This document shows, in pieces, positions 22,579 through 30,869 of a DNA stretch of 57,994 bases (position 1 is its first letter; the number at the start of each line of letters is the position of its first letter). Made by a program: the position numbers and the translations under genes. Source of the stretch: Pseudomonadota bacterium (GTDB lineage: Bacteria; Pseudomonadota; Gammaproteobacteria; Acidiferrobacterales; Acidiferrobacteraceae). The notes beneath the pieces were generated by a model. That model did no database searches. It was not told where the DNA came from and saw nothing but the letters and a program-made list of their open reading frames with translations. The DNA is taken from contig JAJYHM010000037.1 in NCBI GenBank assembly GCA_021784755.1, positions 1-57,994 of the forward strand. Direction: 5' to 3'.

Positions 22579-25500
22579 ATGGGCCAGGGACCCGAGGTTG
22601 TGATCGTAGGCGCGGGACCGGCGGGCATAAGCGCCGCCTTACGGCTTGCGCGCGCGGGCGTGCGCGTGCTGGTGCTGGAGGGCGCGGAATTCGCCGGCGC
22701 GGAGAATTGGTCGGGCGGCGTCTATCACGCCGAACCCTTGTTGCGTGAAGACGTCCTGGGCGCCCGCGACTGGGACCGCGCGCCCCGTGAACGACGCATC
22801 GTTGGGCGCTCGCTGTTCATCCACGGGGGCGCCGGTTGCGCCGGATTCGAGGCGCGGGCCGTGACGGGCAATGACTACGGCGAGGCCTGGACCGTGCTGC
22901 GTCCCAAGCTGGACCGCTATCTGGCGAGTCGCGCGATCGCTCGCGGGGCCACGCTCTTGCCGCGTACCGCGGCTACGGGCCTGCGGTTTCGGGACGGGTG
23001 GGTGGTCGGGGTCGACACCGCGCGCGGACCGATCGAGGCGCCTTGCGTGTTCCTGGCCGAGGGGGATGCCGCGGGCCTGCTCGCGCGCGCCGGGCTGGAG
23101 CGCCCGACGGTGCATTATGCCCAGGGGATCAAGGCCGTCTTCGCCCTGCCCGAAGCCGATATCGAGACGCGTTTCGGCGTCGGTGCGGGTGAGGGTATCG
23201 CCCAGGAATGGTTGTTGCGTAACGGTGTCTGGAAGGGGCGCACGGTGCCTTTGGACGCCACGGGTTTCGTGTACACGAATCGCGCTAGCGTGTCGGTGGG
23301 GCTCGTGCTTCCGCTCGATCGCCTCGCCGAGGATAGTCCCGTCGACCACCCTCAGCTCTTGCGGCGCTTTCTGCGCCTGCCGGAGGTCGCGGCCTTGCTC
23401 GAGGGTGCCACCCAGGTGGCCTATGGGGCCAAGGTGATACGCTCGGGAGGCTTGGGCGAAGGGGTGGTGGGCGTTTATGACGGGCTCGCGGTGGGAGGCG
23501 CCTCCCTGGGGCTCGGGCTCGAATTTCCTTACCCGAATTTCATGGGGCCGGCGGCCATGTCGGGGGTCGCCTTTGCCGACGCGGTGCTCGATCTGCGCAC
23601 GCACGGCGATTATTCGGCGGCGGCCTTGGCCGAGTCCTATGGCGGCCGGCTGCGCCGGAGCATCGAATACCGCAACGCCCGCTTTGCCGCCGCCTGGCCC
23701 GAGGCCTTGCACGCAAGTCCGCTCATCTTCGAGCATCTCCCCGCGCTGGTGGGCTCGGTGATGGCCGGCCCGGCGGCACACTCGCGGGCCTGCGCACGCG
23801 CGGCCCTGTCCGTCCTGCGCGATCGTGCCACGCTCGCCTCGGCCGCCTCCGTGCCCCGCACGGCGGCCCACACCGACGCGCCGCCGCTTTCCGTGACCTT
23901 TCTGCGCGGTGAAGGCGGCCGCCTGGCGCCGATCGACAGCGGTGGGCCATTCCTCGCCTCGCTCGCCCGCAGCCTGGGTTATTTATACGGCCGTTCCTTG
24001 CCCTTGCTCGAGACCCGTCTCGCCGTGGCCATCCCGGAGCGGGTACGGACGCTTGCGGCGCGGGCGCTGGCGCGCGGCGCCTGGCTTGTCGCGTCCGGGA
24101 CCATGGGTTTTGCGGCCGACGCGGCCATGGCGGTGGCTAGCGGGCGCTCCCGTCTCAAAGACCGGCCGTTTTATCGCGCCGAACGGGCCGTGCGAGCGCA
24201 TCTGGCTCTCGATGGAAGCCCGGCCGATTCCCCCATGGCATGGCTTGCCCCCTTGGGGCGTCCGCTGCCGGAGCGGCGCCACATCCATGTCCCGCGTGAT
24301 CTCCCGAAGGCCGCGGCCGAGCGCTTACGTCGCGTCTGTCCCGCCGAGGTCTATAAACCGGGAGGCGCGGCCGGCGGCGCGTGGGCCACGTTCGAGAATT
24401 GCATAAAATGCGAATCCTGTCGGATCGTGGTCCCGACCATGGATTGGCGCCGCACTGACGGTCACGGGTTCATCTATGAACTCCCGGGGGCACGACGCTT
24501 CGAATACGACGGAAGTGTGGCCTGCGACCTCGTCGCGGATTCCGCCGTTCCGTCAGAGGATGAGACCCTGCGGGGCCTCGTCGCTGCCATTGCGGCGCGC
24601 CCGGTCGCGCCCGGTCCAACGTTTCGCGAAGCGACGCGCCAAGCCCTGATCGCGGCGCGGCCCCCGGTCCCTGAGCGCCTGCTTCGTATGTGGGAGCAGG
24701 GCGCGCATGGGGCTGTGCACGACGTGCTCCTGAATCGCCTCCCCCGAATGCGCCCGAGCGCGCGCCTTGCGGATCTCGAAATGAATACGAGGCGCGCCCT
24801 GCGCGAGGCGGCGGCCGCCCTCTTTCCGGCCTCGCGCCTGGCGGCAATGGCCGAGGCATGGGTCGAGGATGACCGCGTCGACCTCGTGCGATTCTTGCGC
24901 CGTGGCCAGGCGCGCCCCGAGGATCGGTTGGCGGCCTTGGCCGAACACGACACCGGACTGGGCTTCGTGGCCATGCATCACTTGCTCGCCGAGGGCCGGC
25001 GCGGGGAGCGTCTCGCGCGTCTTTCCGCCGACCTCTGTCGCGAACCCGATCGCTTATCCGCGTGGTTCCCGGACGTCGGCGCCGATGTGGGGAAGGGTAC
25101 GGCGCCATTGAAGACCGCCGGCGCCCCGCGGGCCGTCGGGCTCGATGTCGCCCGCTGCGTACGCGTCCCCGCTGCGCGGCGTGCGCCGTTTCTCGTCGAC
25201 GCCTTGTTCGCGCGCTATCTGATTGCGCTCATGGAAGGTTATGGGGAGGCGCTCGGGGTCCGCGCCGAGGCCCACGCCCGCTCGCGCGTTCAGTTCGCCG
25301 GCGGCTATCGCGATCACGACGGTTCGGATGCGGTGATCAAGTTCGGTGCGGTCAAACGTCTGCTCACGGTCATCGAGTACGCGCTCATGCTCGCCCATCG
25401 CCTGCGCGTCTGGTGCGATCGCGAGCCGCAAGCCGTGGTCGCGCTCCTCAAGGAGCGCTTCGGCGTGTCCCAGGACGGTGTCGCCTGGTGCGCGGGTCAG

Positions 25501-28500
25501 GTGTTCGGGGGCATCGCCTATTCCGAGGACGACATCCTGAGCCATCGCTACCGCGACGCCATGGTGCTCGCGCAGTGGCCGGCGGGTCTCGACGGGCGCG
25601 CTTACAGTGCCTGGGAGCGGACCTTGTGGACGGGCCCCGAGGATGCGCAGGCGGCCTTGTTTTTGCGTCACGGCTTTTTCGAAAGCCCTCCCCCGAGTGT
25701 GGCGCCTTCGGTCGCCGGGCGCCTGCCGATTGCGGCGCGCGCGACTGCGTCCTTCGCCTATCGAAGCGGGGCCTTTCTGTCCGGCGAGGTTCTGGGCGCG
25801 ACCGAGGTATTCGTGCCGGAGGATTTTCGTGCCGATCCCGCTCTCCGGCGTATGCGCGCGCAGGTCTTGCGTCTCGTGCGCGGCGGCTTCCGGGATCCCG
25901 AGGGCAAGGTGTATGGCCGCTCTATTGACGAGCGCCACGCGGTGCCAGCCTCCGATGTCGAGCGTCTGAAGGACTTCCAGGCCTTTGCCACCGTGGTCCC
26001 CGAGAACCTGGGTGGGCGCGGGCTCAGCAAGGCCGAATACGCGGTCCTTGCCGGCCTCCTCATGGGTCGCGTCGACCCGTCGGTGGGCCTCTTGGTGATG
26101 GCGAGCACGAGCATCGGCACTATGCCGGTGTTGCTGGCCTTGCAAAAGGACATCCCGCGACTTGCCGAGGAACTCGGCGACCACCCGGAGGGGGCACTCG
26201 AGGATCTACGCCGCGCGGCGGGCAGGCTGCGCGCCTTAAGTGAGCGTCCGCGGTCGGCGGCTATCAAGAAGACCCTCGAGGTCATGGCGGCGCTTGTGAA
26301 GGCCCGCCTCCTGAAACCCGGATCGGTATTGAAGTACCTGGCCCGCGACCTCCTCGGCGATTTCGAGGCCTTGGTGGCCACCGCCCGTGCCCGTGATCTC
26401 GACGGCCTTGCCGCCCACGCCCGGGGCCTGCAGGAAGGCCTTACGCGGCTCGCCGCGCGATTGGCCGAGGAGCGCTTGCGTCTCCCGGAGCGTATAGCTG
26501 CCCATGAACGCTTTCTGCGTTTTTTGGCCCACCGCGAGATCAGCGCGTTCGCGCTCACCGAACCCTCGGCCGGTTCCGATACGGGGGCGGTCACGACCCG
26601 AGCGCGCCCCGCCCGCGCGTCGCTTGCGCCCGACGTCGCCGGTCTCTGGCGCTTCAATGCGGCGCAGGGGCCGCGGATCTTGCTGGATGAGCGGCGCCTC
26701 GAATTTACGGACGCCGGGGTCCATTACCGCCTCCCGGACGGCGCCCTGGCGCGGCTCGATGACAGCGCCTGGGATGCCGGGCAGGGTCGCCGCCGGGTGG
26801 TGTTGGACACGGGGGTCATGCATGACTACGACGACAGGGGTGTGCCGGTGGACAGCCCGGACGGTCCGGTCTACGAGTACTTCGAACTGTCAGGTGCGAA
26901 GATGTGGATCACGAACGGCTCGATTGCCGATCGTTACTGTCTATATGCCCAGGCGCCGGGGGGTGAGACCGGGTTCATGGTCGAGCGGCGCTCCGAGGGG
27001 TTTGCGGTCGGCCGCGACGAACGCAAGCTCGGTCAGCGCGCCTCTCCCACCAACGAACTCGCCTTGTCGTCGGTGCGCGTGTGCGTAAGTCGGATCATAG
27101 GTTTCGAAGGCCACGGGCAGGTCAGCGCCCTGGAGACCTTGAGCGTAGGCCGTGGGGGGCTCGTGATCGGGGCCGCGAATCTCCTCGAGCGTCTGCTCGA
27201 TGACTATGGGGATCGCTTCGAGGCCGGCTCCGAGGTGGCTTCGGTGGCGCGCTCCGAGTACGAGCGGGTGCGGACCTTGGGCGCGCGGCTCGTGGGTCTC
27301 ATGGATCGCGCCGACTTGCGCCGCGGGGACTTCCGCATCGAGGCTGCACTCTCCAAGTTTCTGGCCTCCGAGGGCCTCCATCGCGTGCTGCTCGCGCTCG
27401 AGCGCGAGCGCGGTCCGCAGGCGGCCGCCGTTTCGGAGCCGATCGAGAAGTGGCGTCGCGACGCCCGCATCCTCAATATTTACGAGGGCACCAACGAGAT
27501 CCAGCGCTTCCTCGTGTTGAAGGATCTCGTGCCGCTTTTCGCGCGATTCGCGCAGACGAACGCGACGCAAAGCCCGGCCCTCGATCGGGCTTTGCGGACA
27601 TTCGCGGATTTCGTGCGCCCGCGCGTCGCCGCGCTCAAGGCGCGCGTAGGCAGCGACGGTGACGCCCAGATCCTCTGGTTTCCCGTGGTCGACTGGGTGG
27701 GTGAGCTTTATGTATGGGTGGCGATCATCGAACGGCGCCTGGCGCTGGCCTCCCGGGGCGCCGATGAGCGCTTCCTGGGCCCTCTGCGTGCCCTCGAGTC
27801 CGCCTGCGAGGCAGGTGTCGCCGCCCGCGCGCGTGCCGTCGCCGCCTTGTTCGGCGCGGGCGCGGCCTACGAGGAGGCGGTGGTGGCGCTCGCCCATCGC
27901 CGGGCCGATCGGCGCGCCCGACCCGTGCCCGCACTTCACGATCTCGAAGGCTCCATCATCGTGCTGCTGCGCGACATTGCGCATCCCGATGGCGCCGATA
28001 TTCGCTTGGATAATGGCGACCGCGCCGCGCTCGATCAGGCCTTGGAGGCCCGTGACCGCGAGCCCGCACTGCGTCTTACGACCCTGGTCCTGACCGCCGG
28101 GGCGTGTCCCGATCTCGTGCAACGGCTGCGCGCCGCCGGCGCCAATCCATTGGCTGTGACCACGGGCGGCCTGGCGGACCCTGCGGCCGTGGCCGCTCTT
28201 GTCGCGCCGCTTGGGCCCGCGCTGGTACTTGCCGGCCCCCAGGAACCGGCCTTCCTGGCGGCCTTGGCTGGGGCCTTGGGTGCCCCATTCATCGATGGCG
28301 TGGCCGGCTGCACCGGGGCGGGCCGTCGGGGCTACATCGTGAGGCGCGCCCACGGAGCGCGCGTGCGGGCAGGCTATGGGCGCACGCTCCTGGCCTCCGG
28401 CCGCTTCGACGCCACCGGCCGCAGCGACGACTTCGCGATCACAGATTGGCTCGGAGCCTTGAAGAGCCCCCCGGAGGAGCGGCGGCTCGCGTCCGCTGCG

Positions 28501-29580
28501 GTGAGCGCCTGCCCCGCGGCACCCACCACCCCTAGCGCGCCGGCCGTGATGGAAAGGCCTGAGGATCTCGTGGCGTGGGTCTTGGCGCAGATTGGGGGCA
28601 CGCCGGTCGAGGCGGCGCGCGTCATCGCCGGCACGGCCAGACTTGCGCCGGTGATGGCGGTGACAGGGTCCGGGGCGCTCGGACGGAGTCCGGCGGTGCT
28701 CGCGCACAGCCTCGGACCCGCGGTGGGTGCAGTCTGGCTCGCGCAAGACCGGGGCGACGCACCGCCCGAGGGTTTGGACATGCCGCTCTTTCGGTTGCTC
28801 GTGCCGCCGGCTGCGGCGTCTTGCGCATCAACGCTTGCCGAGCATCTGGCTCCGGCCGCTCGTATCGTTCTCGGGCCCGAACACGCGGCGCTCGCCGGGG
28901 CCTTGGCCTCACGCCTCGGCCGTCCCCTCTACACGGATGTCGTCGCCTGCCAGGGCGGTGATTTGGTCTGTGAACGCGGTGGGAGCGTATGGCTCAGCCC
29001 CTGTCCCGACCACGCGGTGCTGGTGGCAGGCCCCCGTGCGAGCACGACGGGCGCCGCAGGGCGCGCGGGGGCTTGTATCGTGGAAGACCTGGCGCCTCCC
29101 CGCGTACGGCCGGGGGGCCTCGCGCGCGCCCTGTATAGGCACCGCGCCACAGGTCTTGCTGGAGCCGAGGTGGTGATCGATGTGGGACACGGCGGGGCCG
29201 ACCCCGCCTTCTTCGAAAGAGAGCTGATGAGGCTTAAATCGCGGCTCTCGGCTATGATGGGCTGCGAGGTCGCCTTCGGCGCGACACGCAGGTTTGTGCA
29301 GGAGAGCGGGATCTTGTCGTCTGAGCATCAGATCGGGCAGACCGGGCTCCAGGTGGCGCCGCGATTACTGTTCGCGTTGGGTGTCTCTGGGGCGCCGCAG
29401 CACTTGGTCGGTATCGCGCCTGAGACCCAGATCATCGCCATCAATCGCGACGCGGAGGCGCCGATTTTTAACACGCGTCCGGGGGCGCCGCCGGTGGTAC
29501 GCTGCGTGGGCGAGGTGGGGGTCTGGGTCGAGGCCTTGTTGACGGCGCTTGCGCCGACGGGGACGGAGGAGGCGATATGA
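22579..29580 (+). CDS. Giant ETF-QO / acyl-CoA dehydrogenase / ETF-beta-alpha fusion
   Basis: 2333 residues in one uninterrupted frame. Residues about 1-620 are a FixC/ETF:quinone-oxidoreductase: FAD motif VVIVGAGPAGISAAL at about 8-22, and a [4Fe-4S] site formed by C587 (CPAEVYKPGG) plus C608, C611 and C614 (ENCIKCESC). Residues about 870-960 resemble an acyl-CoA dehydrogenase alpha-domain piece (SRVQFAGGYRDHDG, then DAVIKFGAVKRLL). Residues about 1110-1690 are a full acyl-CoA dehydrogenase, with FALTEPSAGSDTGAVTTRA near 1325 and IYEGTNEIQRF near 1634 carrying the presumed catalytic glutamate. Residues about 1790-1985 look ETF-beta-like but divergent. Residues about 2010-2333 are ETF-alpha, with the FAD motif HQIGQTGLQVAPRLLFALG near 2250. 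Normally these are four proteins. AGGAGG precedes the ATG; thiolase overlaps the stop by 4 bases. Confidence 0.88.
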   Translation: MGQGPEVVIVGAGPAGISAALRLARAGVRVLVLEGAEFAGAENWSGGVYHAEPLLREDVLGARDWDRAPRERRIVGRSLFIHGGAGCAGFEARAVTGNDYGEAWTVLRPKLDRYLASRAIARGATLLPRTAATGLRFRDGWVVGVDTARGPIEAPCVFLAEGDAAGLLARAGLERPTVHYAQGIKAVFALPEADIETRFGVGAGEGIAQEWLLRNGVWKGRTVPLDATGFVYTNRASVSVGLVLPLDRLAEDSPVDHPQLLRRFLRLPEVAALLEGATQVAYGAKVIRSGGLGEGVVGVYDGLAVGGASLGLGLEFPYPNFMGPAAMSGVAFADAVLDLRTHGDYSAAALAESYGGRLRRSIEYRNARFAAAWPEALHASPLIFEHLPALVGSVMAGPAAHSRACARAALSVLRDRATLASAASVPRTAAHTDAPPLSVTFLRGEGGRLAPIDSGGPFLASLARSLGYLYGRSLPLLETRLAVAIPERVRTLAARALARGAWLVASGTMGFAADAAMAVASGRSRLKDRPFYRAERAVRAHLALDGSPADSPMAWLAPLGRPLPERRHIHVPRDLPKAAAERLRRVCPAEVYKPGGAAGGAWATFENCIKCESCRIVVPTMDWRRTDGHGFIYELPGARRFEYDGSVACDLVADSAVPSEDETLRGLVAAIAARPVAPGPTFREATRQALIAARPPVPERLLRMWEQGAHGAVHDVLLNRLPRMRPSARLADLEMNTRRALREAAAALFPASRLAAMAEAWVEDDRVDLVRFLRRGQARPEDRLAALAEHDTGLGFVAMHHLLAEGRRGERLARLSADLCREPDRLSAWFPDVGADVGKGTAPLKTAGAPRAVGLDVARCVRVPAARRAPFLVDALFARYLIALMEGYGEALGVRAEAHARSRVQFAGGYRDHDGSDAVIKFGAVKRLLTVIEYALMLAHRLRVWCDREPQAVVALLKERFGVSQDGVAWCAGQVFGGIAYSEDDILSHRYRDAMVLAQWPAGLDGRAYSAWERTLWTGPEDAQAALFLRHGFFESPPPSVAPSVAGRLPIAARATASFAYRSGAFLSGEVLGATEVFVPEDFRADPALRRMRAQVLRLVRGGFRDPEGKVYGRSIDERHAVPASDVERLKDFQAFATVVPENLGGRGLSKAEYAVLAGLLMGRVDPSVGLLVMASTSIGTMPVLLALQKDIPRLAEELGDHPEGALEDLRRAAGRLRALSERPRSAAIKKTLEVMAALVKARLLKPGSVLKYLARDLLGDFEALVATARARDLDGLAAHARGLQEGLTRLAARLAEERLRLPERIAAHERFLRFLAHREISAFALTEPSAGSDTGAVTTRARPARASLAPDVAGLWRFNAAQGPRILLDERRLEFTDAGVHYRLPDGALARLDDSAWDAGQGRRRVVLDTGVMHDYDDRGVPVDSPDGPVYEYFELSGAKMWITNGSIADRYCLYAQAPGGETGFMVERRSEGFAVGRDERKLGQRASPTNELALSSVRVCVSRIIGFEGHGQVSALETLSVGRGGLVIGAANLLERLLDDYGDRFEAGSEVASVARSEYERVRTLGARLVGLMDRADLRRGDFRIEAALSKFLASEGLHRVLLALERERGPQAAAVSEPIEKWRRDARILNIYEGTNEIQRFLVLKDLVPLFARFAQTNATQSPALDRALRTFADFVRPRVAALKARVGSDGDAQILWFPVVDWVGELYVWVAIIERRLALASRGADERFLGPLRALESACEAGVAARARAVAALFGAGAAYEEAVVALAHRRADRRARPVPALHDLEGSIIVLLRDIAHPDGADIRLDNGDRAALDQALEARDREPALRLTTLVLTAGACPDLVQRLRAAGANPLAVTTGGLADPAAVAALVAPLGPALVLAGPQEPAFLAALAGALGAPFIDGVAGCTGAGRRGYIVRRAHGARVRAGYGRTLLASGRFDATGRSDDFAITDWLGALKSPPEERRLASAAVSACPAAPTTPSAPAVMERPEDLVAWVLAQIGGTPVEAARVIAGTARLAPVMAVTGSGALGRSPAVLAHSLGPAVGAVWLAQDRGDAPPEGLDMPLFRLLVPPAAASCASTLAEHLAPAARIVLGPEHAALAGALASRLGRPLYTDVVACQGGDLVCERGGSVWLSPCPDHAVLVAGPRASTTGAAGRAGACIVEDLAPPRVRPGGLARALYRHRATGLAGAEVVIDVGHGGADPAFFERELMRLKSRLSAMMGCEVAFGATRRFVQESGILSSEHQIGQTGLQVAPRLLFALGVSGAPQHLVGIAPETQIIAINRDAEAPIFNTRPGAPPVVRCVGEVGVWVEALLTALAPTGTEEAI

Positions 29581-30869
29581 GTGCCAAGGTGTTTATCGTT
29601 GATGGGGCACGGACGCCATTCCTGAAGGCGCGCGACGAGCCTGGGCCTTTCAGTGCCGCGGATCTCGCGGTGGCGGCTACGCGCGCCCTCTTGGCGCGTC
29701 AACCCTTTGATGCGGAGGATATCGACCAAGTGATATTGGGCTGTGTCATCGCCGCCCCCGACGAGGCCAATATCGCGCGCATCGTCGGTCTTCGCGTCGG
29801 CACGGGCTTCGCGGTCCCCGCCTACACGGTCCAGCGCAACTGCGCCTCAGGGTTGCAGGCGGTGGCAAGCGCTTACGACGATATTCGGGCGGGGCGGGCC
29901 CATCTGGTGCTGGCCGGAGGCACCGAGGCCATGAGCCGCGCCCCCATCCAGTGGAATATAGCCATGAGCCGATGGCTTGCGCGCCTCTATCGCGCCAAGA
30001 CCCCGACCCGGCGTCTGCGCGCACTCGCGGATTTTCGCTTAGGTCACTTACGCCCGGTCTTCTCGCTGCTGCTTGGCCTGCGCGACCCGGTGGTGTCCCT
30101 TTCCATGGGGCAGACCGCCGAGATCGTCGCGCACCGTTTTCATATAGGGCGGCTCGCGCAGGACAGTTACGCCTTGCAAAGTCATCAGCGGGCAACGGCA
30201 AGTCAGGCCGATGGGCTTTTGCGGGATGAGGTCGAACCTTTATATGGGTCGCGCGCCGACAGCTATGGGCAAGACGACGGGGTGCGGCCTGACACGGACC
30301 TCGAGAAACTCGGGCGGTTAAAGCCCGTATTCGATCGGCCTTTCGGGAGCGTGACCTCGGGTAACAGCTCGCAGGTCACAGACGGCGCGGCCGTCGTGCT
30401 CCTGGCGAGCGAGGCCATGGTGCGCCACCACCACCTCCCGGTGTTGGCCGAGATCGTGGACCACGCCTGGGCCGGTGTGGATCCCGCGCAGATGGGACTT
30501 GGGCCTGTGCATGCCACCGCCAAGCTGCTGCGCGCCCATAAGCTGGGCATCGGGGACCTGCGTCATGTGGAGCTGAATGAAGCGTTCAGCGCGCAGGTGC
30601 TGGCCTGCCAGGCGGCGTTTGCGAGTCAGGCCTACGCCCGGGAAGAGCTCGGGCTCGATGCCCCTTTGGGTGCGATCGACCCCGCGCGCCTGAACCCTCA
30701 TGGCGGCGCGGTGGCCCTTGGCCATCCAGTCGGCGCCACCGGCGCGCGGCTGGTCTTGCATCTGGCGCGCTCCTTGCGCGACGAGCCGGGGGCGCTCGGG
30801 CTTGCGACCTTGTGCATAGGCGGGGGCCAGGGCGGGGCCATGCTCATACGGGGAGGTGGCGCATCATGA
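29577..30869 (+). CDS. Acetyl-CoA acyltransferase (thiolase, FadI/FadA-like)
   Basis: A 430-residue thiolase cleaving 3-ketoacyl-CoA in the last step of beta-oxidation. The acylated cysteine is in VQRNCASGLQAVASAY near residue 88. The catalytic histidine follows in NPHGGAVALGHPVGATGARL and the second cysteine in LCIGGGQGGAMLIRGG. Its length and FDRPFGSVTSGNSSQVTDGA favour the FadI-like branch. The ATG overlaps the giant fusion's stop and its own stop overlaps the next gene (ATGA both times), so it is translationally coupled on both sides. Confidence 0.93.
   Translation: MSAKVFIVDGARTPFLKARDEPGPFSAADLAVAATRALLARQPFDAEDIDQVILGCVIAAPDEANIARIVGLRVGTGFAVPAYTVQRNCASGLQAVASAYDDIRAGRAHLVLAGGTEAMSRAPIQWNIAMSRWLARLYRAKTPTRRLRALADFRLGHLRPVFSLLLGLRDPVVSLSMGQTAEIVAHRFHIGRLAQDSYALQSHQRATASQADGLLRDEVEPLYGSRADSYGQDDGVRPDTDLEKLGRLKPVFDRPFGSVTSGNSSQVTDGAAVVLLASEAMVRHHHLPVLAEIVDHAWAGVDPAQMGLGPVHATAKLLRAHKLGIGDLRHVELNEAFSAQVLACQAAFASQAYAREELGLDAPLGAIDPARLNPHGGAVALGHPVGATGARLVLHLARSLRDEPGALGLATLCIGGGQGGAMLIRGGGAS

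Noticed and set aside
22579..29580. The giant protein as an assembly or frameshift artefact joining four genes
   Set aside because: Seven kilobases stay open in one frame with coherent domains on both sides of each joint; an artefact would require the loss of stops and starts at three separate places. Read-level confirmation is still worthwhile.
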